Part shown: positions 21,906-30,460 of the stretch, in pieces
How the letters are laid out: every line of letters begins with the position of its first letter
How positions within the stretch are numbered: the stretch's first letter is position 1
Source of the DNA: Amoebidium appalachense
Lineage: Eukaryota; Ichthyosporea
Assembly: GCA_963693365.1 (NCBI GenBank)
Contig: CAVNZM010000012.1
Span: 3,410,001 to 3,474,000, forward strand
DNA length: 64,000 nt
Direction: 5' to 3'
Position numbers and translations under genes: made by a program
Notes under the pieces: generated by a model
Seen by the model: the letters and a program-made list of their open reading frames with translations, nothing else
The model's database searches: none
What the model was told of the DNA's origin: nothing

Positions 21906-22502
21906 ATGCACATCCTTCATGCAGGTCGATACGTTAGCAAGCAACTGGCTCTGCTGAGCGAACCAACTGATTGGCCGTCCGATCTGGCAGACACCAAACA
22001 CACTGGCATGGCACTGCCATGGCAGAGGGATGACCCATACGTGTGCACCCGCGTCGGGGATTTGCGTATGTATTGGAAGGCTTTGCCGGATCACAACGTC
22101 GTCACATTCACAGACGACAGGGCCGATGCCTCAGAATTTGTCTTCATACATTCACAGGCCGAAGACACGATCGCCGGGGAACACGCACTGCCGAGGCCAA
22201 GCCTCGCTAACGTAAAAATCAACACCCGTACACCTAATTACACAAATTGGTCACCCGCTTCGCTACCCACTGCCCGTATCGAATTGGGAGTCGCCGCTTC
22301 GCTTGGGCTGGGCGGTTTACCGATCATCCCGATGCCCTCGTGGTTTGTCTACACGGACGACCTCGGCGTCCAATATGGATTCCGGGGTGTCAATGTTGCG
22401 ATATGCATCGCGCGGTTCTGGCGCTTCAGGCTCTGTCTTGACATGTTCCCGCTCCCTGCCATAACGTTGTTTCTTGCCGTCTTGGACCTCCGCGGCGCCT
22501 AG
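21906..22502 (+). CDS. Hypothetical protein, 198 residues
   Basis: Divergent from the LPMO-like gene with 48 bp between starts. A more conservative start is the ATG at 22008. The first 100 residues are of mixed composition; the C terminus is hydrophobic (PLPAITLFLAVL) and may be a membrane tail. No family recognised. A frame problem near 22250 cannot be excluded because residue composition changes there. Confidence 0.5.
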   Translation: MHILHAGRYVSKQLALLSEPTDWPSDLADTKHTGMALPWQRDDPYVCTRVGDLRMYWKALPDHNVVTFTDDRADASEFVFIHSQAEDTIAGEHALPRPSLANVKINTRTPNYTNWSPASLPTARIELGVAASLGLGGLPIIPMPSWFVYTDDLGVQYGFRGVNVAICIARFWRFRLCLDMFPLPAITLFLAVLDLRGA

Positions 22503-22510
22503 AATTTTAT

Positions 22511-22879
22511 ATGCTACACGTAATGCTCAATAACCTCTACGCCGTCTTCGCCCTTGCCGTCGGGTCGTTCGCTGCCCCACAGTGCATATACCAAAGCACC
22601 GGCCCCGCGTCCAGTCTTGCAGCCACCGAGACCGTCGCTGCAACCGCACCTGCGGTCTGGCCCCCCGGCATCCCCGCGCCGACAGACGATGAGGTCCCAC
22701 TCGACCTCCCCGCCAGTGGCTCCGGGTCAGAGATTGACCCCGAGGATGACATCACCCCGTCCCCAGCCACCCCCACCACTACCACCGAGACTTTCGTGTG
22801 GCCACCCAGCATGACGCCCACACCTTCTGCCCCGGGACCCAAGGCCCGTTGGCAGTGCAACTGCACAGTCATGGACTGA
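22511..22879 (+). CDS. Small secreted or membrane Pro/Thr-rich protein
   Basis: 122 residues with an N-terminal hydrophobic signal segment (NNLYAVFALAVGSFAA), then a Pro/Thr/Ser-rich, acidic stretch and a short Cys-containing tail (WQCNCTVMD). Low complexity of this type is common in O-glycosylated surface proteins. It sits 8 bp after the previous gene and 25 bp before the next, all on the same strand. Confidence 0.6.
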   Translation: MLHVMLNNLYAVFALAVGSFAAPQCIYQSTGPASSLAATETVAATAPAVWPPGIPAPTDDEVPLDLPASGSGSEIDPEDDITPSPATPTTTTETFVWPPSMTPTPSAPGPKARWQCNCTVMD

Positions 22880-22904
22880 GCTTTTATGCTCACCCACCTG
22901 TAGG

Positions 22905-24263
22905 ATGTCGAAGGCGCGCTCCCGTATTCTCGACGACATGGCTTCACACATCGACTTCTCCGCCGCAATGGCACGACGCGCCTTTCCACACGGACCCGCA
23001 CTTCCGACCCCGTCCCGCACATCAGTGGTAGGCGATGCCTCCGCCCGGAGCTCACCCGCCCCGACCCAAGTGTCCCAGGCTCCCTGGCGATACCACTTTG
23101 TCAGCGGCGACACACATGGTGGCCCGCTGAAGATAGAGTTCCCCACTCCCCGGTCGGTCCACGGTGTTCGCGTCGAGGGCGCGAGGGTGCATTCCGTGTA
23201 CGACGTGTCAGAGGGCTCCAACAGATTGGTGCTGGGGCTGTCGTTCCTCGACTCGCCAGATGGCCGCCACCCGGGCTCGTGGACACGTTCGACTGCAGAC
23301 ATCTACCTGCCCGTCGGGCACTATACAATCGACGCCCTGTGCGCTGAATTGGAGGCCCGTCTAGATCAGGCCATCGCCGATTGCTACAAGCCCTCGTACA
23401 ACATCGATGACATCGCAGACCTCCTCGACGTGTTCCCGGATGCAGTCCCGTACTATGCAAAGGTCACACACACGGCCGTCATCAAGGCCGCTGCCGAGCG
23501 CAATGGCGAGGCATGGACCCGCCAGGAAGACTTCCTCGCAAAGGACAGGTGGGCGCCGCGCACGTCGGGCCCCGCCGATCACCTGGCCCACGAGGTGCTG
23601 CAGCTGGCGCAGATACACTATCGGGAGAACCCTTGGGCATGGCGAGAGCTGGCAAACGAGCGTGACCCACACAACCGCTTCAAGTGGCCGTTCCACCACA
23701 CGCTCTACTCGTTCATGTCCCCGTCGCAGCTGGCGATTCCCGATCGCCTGGTCATCAGCATCCACCACCACAAGACACTCACACCCGACGTCGTCAAGCA
23801 CTGGGCCCCATATGCAACTGTCCCTACGTTCACCCTTGATGTCCCACGCGGCCTTGCGCGCGTCCTGGGTTTCGAGGTCGGCGGCCACGTCAGTCACAGC
23901 CTCACCAGCGGGTTGCCCCCGCTTGCAAGATACTTTGACGGCCGCGACCACGCTCCCGTGGCCGAAGGCGACCAGCAGCTTCCCTCCGCCGCAGACAACA
24001 TCCAGTGCATCGTCGGGTCCATGCCTCCCCTGGCGCCTCGAGGCGCGCTGCTGGTCAACGTCATGCACGGCGAGACAAGCCTGCAAGGCCGCATCGTGTC
24101 CGCGGGTGTCCACGGCGCCGCCTGCGGCATCAGCGAAGACCTACAGGCGTCGCCGCAGATAGCCACGTCGCTCGAGCACGTCGATGGGCTGCGTGTGGCC
24201 GTCGTGGATGAGATGGGGTACAGGGTCGGCGGCCGCTTCACCGTCCTAGTTGGGATCAAATAG
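22905..24263 (+). CDS. Putative virion structural protein
   Basis: 452 residues. After a Ser/Pro/Ala-rich N terminus, residues about 145-165 contain IYLPVGHYTIDALCAELEARL, a pattern (I-P-x-G-x-Y-T-[IL]-x2-L) I associate with structural or fibre-type proteins of eukaryotic DNA viruses and phages. The C-terminal domain ends in GYRVGGRFTVLVGI, and the gene at 43188-43712 ends in a comparable HGRYTVVVRFDH, so the two may share a C-terminal fold. No membrane segment. Structural role is inference; no database match is claimed. Confidence 0.6.
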   Translation: MSKARSRILDDMASHIDFSAAMARRAFPHGPALPTPSRTSVVGDASARSSPAPTQVSQAPWRYHFVSGDTHGGPLKIEFPTPRSVHGVRVEGARVHSVYDVSEGSNRLVLGLSFLDSPDGRHPGSWTRSTADIYLPVGHYTIDALCAELEARLDQAIADCYKPSYNIDDIADLLDVFPDAVPYYAKVTHTAVIKAAAERNGEAWTRQEDFLAKDRWAPRTSGPADHLAHEVLQLAQIHYRENPWAWRELANERDPHNRFKWPFHHTLYSFMSPSQLAIPDRLVISIHHHKTLTPDVVKHWAPYATVPTFTLDVPRGLARVLGFEVGGHVSHSLTSGLPPLARYFDGRDHAPVAEGDQQLPSAADNIQCIVGSMPPLAPRGALLVNVMHGETSLQGRIVSAGVHGAACGISEDLQASPQIATSLEHVDGLRVAVVDEMGYRVGGRFTVLVGIK

Positions 24264-24309
24264 CCGCTTGCGGTCTTGGGGTTGGACGTAATGCTGGTGT
24301 CTCACAGTG

Positions 24310-24717
24310 ATGTATCTGGTACTGGTCGTGTGTGTCCTATGCGCGCTGACGTTTGCTGCAATCGCGGCTCGGCACCGGGTGGCGTCGGGATGGCGATCGT
24401 TGCGTGCGACGATGGAAGGTCGCCCACTGCCCGACCCTGGACCCTACGCGGGCTGCGATGCAATCACGTGCGGACAGGCGCTGTACGACAAGTACCTCGC
24501 CGAGGGCTTCGACGCTGACAGCGAGACCGTCCCGGACTGCCGCAGCTGCCCCCGGGTCCACATATCGAAGAAAAACGGGCTCCGCTACTGGGACGTTAAC
24601 AAGGGCGAGTGGTTCTCACAGACGCTTCCATACCAGGCCTTCGCCGCGAACTTGCGTGGCAGGTGCGCCTGGACCGCCCGCGTGGCATCCGCGCTGCGCC
24701 GCGAGCCGCTCAAATAA
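24310..24717 (+). CDS. Membrane-anchored hypothetical protein
   Basis: 135 residues. An N-terminal hydrophobic helix (MYLVLVVCVLCALTFAAIAA) acts as signal anchor; the rest is soluble with six or more Cys (CDAITCGQ, CRSCPR). The stop codon is embedded in CAAATAAAGC, giving a poly(A) signal at the gene end with a GU-rich stretch (GACTGTGTGCG) 15 bp downstream. No family recognised. Confidence 0.65.
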   Translation: MYLVLVVCVLCALTFAAIAARHRVASGWRSLRATMEGRPLPDPGPYAGCDAITCGQALYDKYLAEGFDADSETVPDCRSCPRVHISKKNGLRYWDVNKGEWFSQTLPYQAFAANLRGRCAWTARVASALRREPLK

Positions 24718-24748
24718 AGCTTGCCAAACAGGACTGTGTGCGATTTTC

Positions 24749-25717
24749 ATGTGGGTCTACCAAATGGACTTGCCCCCGTCCCAGGTTTTCCCCCGCCGCC
24801 CCAGCGTGTCCACCTGGGTGTGGTGCCTGTGTGCCCTGTTCGTCCTCATCGTCATGTACGACGCCAACAGGCCCCGCTTAATCCGCTACATCACCACCCT
24901 CAAGTGCAGGCGCCCCTGCGGCATATGCAACAGCTGTCCGGTCTGCCCCCCCGAAAAGAAGTGCCCGGATTGCCCCACCTGTCCGACGTGCCCCACCCTG
25001 GCCCCCACAAAATGCCCCACGTGCCCGACCTGCCCAACCTGCCCCCCCAAGGAGAAGTGCCCCGACTGTCCCACCTGCCCCAACGCCCCCACCGTTGTCG
25101 TAAAGAAGGAAGATCCGCCGGCCATGAGCATGCTGGGAAACGGCAACAAGATCGTGGCGCCCAGCACAACCAGGGAGAAGGTCGTGTCGCCCGACGGTCG
25201 GTACCAACTGGTGCAGGGGGCAGACGGGAACACAATAGTCGCCGAACGCGGCACCAACAAGGTCCTCTGGGCACACAACAAGATCAACAAGAATTGCTCG
25301 CCCTACTCCCTCGTCATGCAGGAAGACAACAATCTGGTGGTGTACGACGCGAACAGTAAGGTCATTTGGGCGTCAAACACCTACCGCAAGGGGAAGGTGG
25401 GCACGGCGGTCCTGACAATGGAGAACGACGGCGTCGCCTATGTGCGCGATGCCGACGGCACCGTGCTCTGGAAGTCGGGCCAGCCGGTGTCCGGACCCAA
25501 TTGGGTGCAGCGATTGGATGTCGGGCACGCCGGTAGCGATATTCGGTCGATGAAGGGATCGGTGGACGAAGTGAAGAACGCGTGCGTCGCAGAACCGAAA
25601 TGCAAGTCTTTCTACTACTCGACCAAGGATAATACTGGATGGCTCAAGACGGTTGGCGAAGCCGACTCCAAATTAGCTTCGTATCCGGGCAACAGCACAT
25701 GGTTCCTCACGCGTTAG
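24749..25717 (+). CDS. Membrane protein with CP-rich stalk, bulb-type lectin and PAN-like domain
   Basis: 322 residues (second ATG at 24764). One membrane helix (about 25-42, WVWCLCALFVLIVMY) is followed by a stalk of Cys-Pro motifs (CPTCPTCP) at about 60-115. Residues about 125-245 form a bulb-type mannose-binding lectin (B_lectin) domain with three repeats around SPDGRYQLVQGADGN, SLVMQEDNNLVVYD and WASNT/LWKSG. The C-terminal 65 residues (GGSDIRSMKG-type start, CVAEPKCKSFYYS) look like a PAN/apple domain. This suggests a virion-surface or host-surface glycan-binding protein held by a cross-linked stalk. Start choice rests on the signal-anchor. Confidence 0.75.
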   Translation: MWVYQMDLPPSQVFPRRPSVSTWVWCLCALFVLIVMYDANRPRLIRYITTLKCRRPCGICNSCPVCPPEKKCPDCPTCPTCPTLAPTKCPTCPTCPTCPPKEKCPDCPTCPNAPTVVVKKEDPPAMSMLGNGNKIVAPSTTREKVVSPDGRYQLVQGADGNTIVAERGTNKVLWAHNKINKNCSPYSLVMQEDNNLVVYDANSKVIWASNTYRKGKVGTAVLTMENDGVAYVRDADGTVLWKSGQPVSGPNWVQRLDVGHAGSDIRSMKGSVDEVKNACVAEPKCKSFYYSTKDNTGWLKTVGEADSKLASYPGNSTWFLTR

Positions 25718-25903
25718 CGACGCCAACGGCACCGTTCGCTGGAACGGTCGGCGTGTTCTTCGGGCTGGGGTGTGATGATGTAACCACACACACCCCGATT
25801 GGGTGGGTGCTCAGGGGGTTTCCTTGATTGGATGAGATCTCTCATGAGGAAATCGCGATTGGTCAGTGACGTCATCGTGTCCCAAGCGACCACGGTTAAT
25901 AAA
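25718..25903 (+). promoter_or_regulatory. Promoter with CCAAT boxes and a CRE palindrome
   Basis: Three ATTGG boxes (25798, 25829, 25858) and a perfect TGACGTCA palindrome at 25867, the binding site of ATF/CREB bZIP factors, lie within 110 bp upstream of the start at 25904. Confidence 0.55.
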
Positions 25904-27049
25904 ATGGCTCGAAGAATCGCGGAATCGCATCGGACAGACAAAGAACCGCACGACAATCGAAGAATGGCGCTTATCACCGAGGCACCGTACTTTCTGCTCA
26001 AGGAGGAGGTCGACAACCCAGACCTCGAAGCCAACGTCAAGGCACACCTGTTCCACCCCACCGTAAAGATCGACTTCTCGGCCAGGAGCACTGTGGAGGT
26101 GATCACCCTGGACATTGTCGCCCTCTTCTCGCGCGATTTGAACCAGTCCATCACCATCAAGCTGCCATCCGGCCTCCGCCACCTGTGCATAACGAGCGCG
26201 TGGGACGACCAGTCGGAGGAGGACGATCGTCTGGTCCAACTCAACAGATCAGAGCTTTTCGAGGCTGACGCCACACTGCACCTCGTGGGCTTCGACGCCT
26301 GCAAGGCGCTCGAGACCGTCGACGTCACCTTCTACGGTGACCTATTCATTGAGGGCGTCATCACGAACGCCTCTGCCGTCCAGCTGTCCGCGTGCTTCGT
26401 CCGCGGCCGCATCTCAAACTGCAAGACCGTGCGCATCACACACGTCGACACCGACCTGCCCAGCGACGACGAGGAAACCTACACCGACTCCACACCCCCC
26501 GTCCTCTTCTTCAGCGCAGTCGAGCGTCTGACCATGACGAACCAGTTCACCCCATGGCAAGTACACGACATGGACACCCTCGTCGCAATCCGCGTCGTCT
26601 GGACCGCCTCTTTGATGCGCGCCATGCACACGCTGTGCCGCCTGCGCCACCTGCGCATCGTCTGGATCGTCGCCAGCCCCTACCACCCGCGCGTTCGCGG
26701 CATTTGCCTGCCCGAGCACCCATCCGTCCTGATCATGGAGGGGTTCGCAAGCGTCACGTTCACCGCCTACTCGAAGGCCGTGCCCCTTCCACGCCTCGTC
26801 ACGCCAATCACCTCGGATCCCGTGGTCGTCGATCTGGCAGGCGACAAGTGGCGCGTGGGCGAGACGCCCAAGTTCTACGAGGTCGCGCACGAGCTGTTTG
26901 CACGCGGGGCTGACCGCACACGTGCAAGCCTGATCGCGCACACGCTTGCACACGCACAATACACACACAGAGCAATACAAGCACACGCACAAGCACGTGC
27001 ACGACACGCAGCACAACACGCTCACACCCGGGCTGGTCCCGCTGCTTGA
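25904..27049 (+). CDS. Hypothetical protein, 381 residues, possibly leucine-rich repeat-like
   Basis: Starts at MARRIAESHR (alternative start 20 residues on). The body alternates hydrophobic strands and short turns (SITIKLPSGLRHLCIT, LETVDVTFYGDLFIEG, VQLSACFVRGRISNC, VRITHVDTD, VERLTMTN, LVAIRVVWTA, LRHLRIVWIV), as in irregular leucine-rich repeats; this is an impression only. The last 40 residues are a low-complexity Ala/His/Arg tail encoded by an AC-rich microsatellite, so the native stop may have been lost. Poly(A) signal at 27106. Confidence 0.6.
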   Translation: MARRIAESHRTDKEPHDNRRMALITEAPYFLLKEEVDNPDLEANVKAHLFHPTVKIDFSARSTVEVITLDIVALFSRDLNQSITIKLPSGLRHLCITSAWDDQSEEDDRLVQLNRSELFEADATLHLVGFDACKALETVDVTFYGDLFIEGVITNASAVQLSACFVRGRISNCKTVRITHVDTDLPSDDEETYTDSTPPVLFFSAVERLTMTNQFTPWQVHDMDTLVAIRVVWTASLMRAMHTLCRLRHLRIVWIVASPYHPRVRGICLPEHPSVLIMEGFASVTFTAYSKAVPLPRLVTPITSDPVVVDLAGDKWRVGETPKFYEVAHELFARGADRTRASLIAHTLAHAQYTHRAIQAHAQARARHAAQHAHTRAGPAA

Positions 27050-27143
27050 ACAAGAACCACACAACCAAAACTCAGACGGGCTGCGCCCCTCCTTGTACCA
27101 ATCGCGAAATAAAGACAAAGCCTTTTTTATTTGTGCACGAAGT

Positions 27144-27425
27144 ATGGCGTACCGCTGGGAATACAAGCTCAAAGAGGAGCCAGGCAAGGCCCCTGTCATC
27201 CAGGCCACCGTAGTCCCCACAGAGGAAACGCAACGCCACACTGAGCGCGAGAAGCAGCGCTACGCCAGGGAGCTCGCGGAGAAGGGCTACATCGACCTGC
27301 CCGACGAGCTCGCGCGCAAGTGCGGGTTCAAGCACTGGGTGCCCAAGAACCAGGCCATGACCGCGATCGTCATGCAGCGGATGCTAGAGCCCGACGAGGA
27401 GCCGGAGAAGCCCATGGAAAAATAA
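27144..27425 (+). CDS. Small charged hypothetical protein
   Basis: 93 residues starting at the ATG at 27144, highly charged and helical (TEREKQRYARELAEKGYIDLPDELARKCG). The stop lies inside AAAAATAAAG, which also supplies the poly(A) signal. No family recognised. Confidence 0.6.
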   Translation: MAYRWEYKLKEEPGKAPVIQATVVPTEETQRHTEREKQRYARELAEKGYIDLPDELARKCGFKHWVPKNQAMTAIVMQRMLEPDEEPEKPMEK

Positions 27426-27680
27426 AGAGAACTAGACAGAGCAAGTTCCGATTGGCGACAGATCGGGAGGGTTTGGGTTGCACTGATTGGTGCAAGATCA
27501 TTCCGATTCGATTGTTCTATTGGTGGATCTTGTGTTCACTCTTTATGTTGCTCTTGTGATTGGTTGATGGGGTGAGATCTGATTGGCTTGATGCTAGCGC
27601 GACTTCCGGTATAAAAACTTACCACGCAAGAACAGACACCAGTTGGCCTTTCCATTTTCACAAAAACATCATGCTCTGTT
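27426..27680 (+). promoter_or_regulatory. Promoter with five ATTGG boxes and a TATA box
   Basis: ATTGG boxes at about 27451, 27485, 27520, 27560 and 27581, then GGTATAAAAAC at 27609, 70 bp upstream of the ATG. This is the clearest polymerase II-type promoter layout in the window. Confidence 0.7.
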
Positions 27681-28553
27681 ATGAAAATGCCGGCGCGCAT
27701 GGAACTGGCCCGCATCGCCACGGAGGACGAGCTCACGAGGTACCTAGACCTCAAATTTGAACGCATTACACAATCCAGGGGCGTTGGGCGGGATTGGTCG
27801 TTGCTAAGAGAGCCGAGATTGGACAATGAACACAGGGCGGCCATTCCCATTCTATCAAACGGACAGATCAGTGTCCAGAGTGTTGTTGTAAATGGCATGA
27901 CTCGTTATCAGCGCAATGAACGTTCCATCCTCAGCCACATCGACCTGTACAAGCCCGGACACCCCGTTACCGACCCGACCCTCAGCGACTACTACTATGA
28001 ATTCGACACCATGCTCAGCAACACCGAGGCTGGCGGGGAGTATGGTTACGATCGTGAACGAATGCCCCCCATATACGCCACCAAGCTGACCAGAGACGGA
28101 TGGGTCTTCTGGAACGTTTTGGGGGATCCCGACTTGGATGAAGTGGATGGTGTGGCGCCTGCCATCTCCAGGAAACCCTACTGGGTCATGTCCAACCTCC
28201 TGTTTGAGGACGTCGTACGCACTCCCCCGTCCCCTGCCGTGCCTCCGTCCACCCTGCAAGAGTGTGCCTACCGCGTCGGGATCGAGCACGGTGCCCCCGT
28301 TTCGATGGCCCCCGGCGCTGCGGCCGCTCAAGACTTCACCACCGCGCTTGACGACTGGGACTCCGAGTGGCTCGACCCGTTCTTCGCACGGGTCGCCCAT
28401 CAGGTCGAGAACGCGGGTCTGCCGCTAAGGGACGCCGTGTTGGACACCGTCCACGCCCGCAACCGCACAACCGAGTTCTTCGGCCTGCCTCGCAGACTGA
28501 AGATGGAACCGACACCGTGGAACAACTCAGGCGGTGTAGGACACGCGCTGTGA
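27681..28553 (+). CDS. Hypothetical protein, paralog family A, member 1
   Basis: 290 residues. It shares its whole layout with the next gene: an N-terminal RI(A/T)TEDEL motif, the central segment (Y)ATKLTRDGWVFWN, then VSRKPYWVM-type and VEHGAPV-type motifs, and the C-terminal PWNNSGGVGHAL. No membrane or zinc motifs, and no known family recognised. It lies directly downstream of a TATA/CCAAT promoter. Its poly(A) signal is at 28612. Confidence 0.75.
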   Translation: MKMPARMELARIATEDELTRYLDLKFERITQSRGVGRDWSLLREPRLDNEHRAAIPILSNGQISVQSVVVNGMTRYQRNERSILSHIDLYKPGHPVTDPTLSDYYYEFDTMLSNTEAGGEYGYDRERMPPIYATKLTRDGWVFWNVLGDPDLDEVDGVAPAISRKPYWVMSNLLFEDVVRTPPSPAVPPSTLQECAYRVGIEHGAPVSMAPGAAAAQDFTTALDDWDSEWLDPFFARVAHQVENAGLPLRDAVLDTVHARNRTTEFFGLPRRLKMEPTPWNNSGGVGHAL

Positions 28554-28893
28554 AGATGGCTCGCTATGGCTTTGTCCCTTCGCGGCTGGGCCCGCTTTGT
28601 ATAGTAAACCAATAAACTATACCCAAAGCCATGTCTTGTGTGTGACTGCTATCACGAAGTTATCTTTGTGTCGGTTTTGAGTGCCGAAAGCCATGTCTTG
28701 TGTGTGACTGCTACAATCATATTTGCTAAGCTTCCATTTATTGGTCATATATATTGTCCGTTGACAGTGGGCCCCCGTTACAGCCTGAAGTGTAGCACCA
28801 GACTGAGTCATTCTGCAATAGTGGTGACACATGATTTTATCCACTGGGATCGGCGCGACCGGTCCATGACCAAACATTTTGCGCCAAGGTTTT
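28554..28893 (+). promoter_or_regulatory. Poly(A) site, repeated GU-rich element and next promoter
   Basis: AATAAA at 28612 is followed by CCATGTCTTGTGTGTGACTG (28629), repeated at 28690. One ATTGG box (28739) and a TATA-like TCATATATATTG (28744) precede the next gene. Confidence 0.5.
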
Positions 28894-29661
28894 ATGACTG
28901 AGCACCGCTGGGATGTGGTGCGCATCACCACGGAGGACGAGCTGATGAGGTTTATAGAAAGCGCGCGCTGGGAATTCGAGGGTGTCCGGATGGCTGTTCC
29001 TACAGCCACAACGACGCGCACAACCAGTGTCAAGAGTATCGTTGTACGGCACATAGAACGCAGGCGTTGTAACTTCAACTTTGCGTACGACCACAGCCAC
29101 CCCGCATACGACAAAACAAGCAGTCCGTTTTGCTTCGAGATTGACCTCAAACCCGACGACGAAGTGGACGACAGCGACGAAGACAACGGAGACGAGGCAA
29201 ACCTCTCTGCGAATTGGCCTCTCCTGTACACCATCAAACTGACCAGCGATGGGTGGATCTTTTGGAATGCAAACGGCGTGCGCGAACTGGACGGTGTTGC
29301 TTCGGCACCACCAGGTGTCTCCCGAAGGCCCTACTGGGTGATGAGGGCGCTTCTCTTTGAGGTCTTCGTTGGCGTCCCGATCCCGGACCCGCCCCCCGCC
29401 CCGTTGGACACCGCCGACCACGCCGGGGTCGAACACGGGGCGCCTGTGCCGATGGGCCCCGGCGGCATGCACGTCGAAGACCTCGGCGCCGCGCTTGCCG
29501 ACTGGGACTGGGTCTGGGGACTATCCGAAACGGTCCGCGACGCCGTCTTCGACGCCGTCTACGCCCGCAACCGCACGCTCCAGTGGGAAAGCGGGCCCAC
29601 GGCCGCACTGTCCAACGCGACCCCCTGGAGCAACGCCGGCGACATTGGCCACGCGCTTTGA
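28894..29661 (+). CDS. Hypothetical protein, paralog family A, member 2
   Basis: 255 residues from ATG at 28894 (the frame is open 15 bases further up without ATG). Clear paralog of 27681-28553: RITTEDEL near the N terminus, YTIKLTSDGWIFWN in the centre, VSRRPYWVM, VEHGAPVPMGPG, and PWSNAGDIGHAL at the end. The regions between motifs diverge, and an acidic insert (DDEVDDSDEDNGDE) is unique to this copy. Tandem duplication with divergence is typical of accessory regions in large DNA viruses. Confidence 0.75.
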   Translation: MTEHRWDVVRITTEDELMRFIESARWEFEGVRMAVPTATTTRTTSVKSIVVRHIERRRCNFNFAYDHSHPAYDKTSSPFCFEIDLKPDDEVDDSDEDNGDEANLSANWPLLYTIKLTSDGWIFWNANGVRELDGVASAPPGVSRRPYWVMRALLFEVFVGVPIPDPPPAPLDTADHAGVEHGAPVPMGPGGMHVEDLGAALADWDWVWGLSETVRDAVFDAVYARNRTLQWESGPTAALSNATPWSNAGDIGHAL

Positions 29662-29859
29662 TGGCTCATCGTGAACTGCATTTGATTGGTGCGCGATCTG
29701 GTGTAGCGCCAGGGGATTGGTTGATTTACCGTCGCTGGATCTATTGAATCTATTGCGCAATTTCTATTGGGTCCCTGTGTTATATATTGCACACCCTCTT
29801 CACAACCCGTCTCATTTCAACGCAACCAGGTTACAGTGCACACCAAAACACGCCAAAAA
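29662..29859 (+). promoter_or_regulatory. Promoter with ATTGG boxes and TATA
   Basis: ATTGG at about 29685, 29715 and 29766, then GTTATATATTGC at 29780, 80 bp before the ATG at 29860. Confidence 0.6.
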
Positions 29860-30315
29860 ATGACGGACACACTCCTGCGCCCCGATGCGCATGACACCGA
29901 AAGATGCCCTGCGTTTGCTCGCTCGACGCTGGCGCAGTGCAAAAACAGGAAGGTCAAGTGCTCGGTACACAAGGACGCAAAGCCTTGGCTGTGTTGCGAC
30001 TCCGCGTCCGGCGTGCTCCTCTACAGCGACGGCACCATCAACATCTACCGCGCCCACAAGGCCGGCGACTACGCCCATGCCAACATGCTGCTTGCCGGCA
30101 TCAAGGCCGTCCTGGCCGTCCAAGAGCAGCCCGCCACAGCCAGCGCCGGCGTGCCCGCGCTCGACGTGTCCACCCCGGGCCCGTCCGCCCCCGCGGCCGC
30201 AGCGGCGGGTGGGGGCGTCGAAATACAGTACTGCCAGGGGACGACCAAGCGCGGCAGGCCTTGCCAGAACAGGGTGAGGGGCACGACCCACTGCCACGTG
30301 CACACGCGCGGGTAG
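29860..30315 (+). CDS. Protein with two small Cys/His zinc-binding modules (DUF5763-like)
   Basis: 151 residues. The C terminus has C-x-G-T-T-K-x-G-x-P-C-x-N-R...C-H-V-H (CQGTTKRGRPCQNR, then HCHVH), a compact zinc knuckle pattern seen in phage and plant proteins annotated DUF5763. The N terminus carries a similar but weaker set (CPAFARSTLAQCKNRKVKC..H). An Ala/Pro-rich linker joins them. Probably a nucleic-acid-binding or adaptor protein. Start chosen for its position after the TATA box. Confidence 0.6.
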   Translation: MTDTLLRPDAHDTERCPAFARSTLAQCKNRKVKCSVHKDAKPWLCCDSASGVLLYSDGTINIYRAHKAGDYAHANMLLAGIKAVLAVQEQPATASAGVPALDVSTPGPSAPAAAAAGGGVEIQYCQGTTKRGRPCQNRVRGTTHCHVHTRG

Positions 30316-30324
30316 ACTTGTACA

Positions 30325-30349
30325 ATAAAGCGGCCCCTGTGGGGTTTAT
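30325..30349. terminator. Palindromic bidirectional poly(A) site
   Basis: AATAAA...GCCCC-TGT-GGGG...TTTATT: the arms give AATAAA on both strands around a CCCC/GGGG stem. It sits between two convergent genes (ending 30315 and 30461), so one palindrome could serve both. A GU-rich element follows on the plus strand (30354). Confidence 0.55.
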
Positions 30350-30460
30350 TCAAAACCATGTCTTGTGTGACTGTGTGTATTAGAACACGTGCCTCTCCAG
30401 GAAGCGGACTGGGTAGACCTTGACCGGGCGCATGTCGCCCTGCACCATCATCATGGTCTC

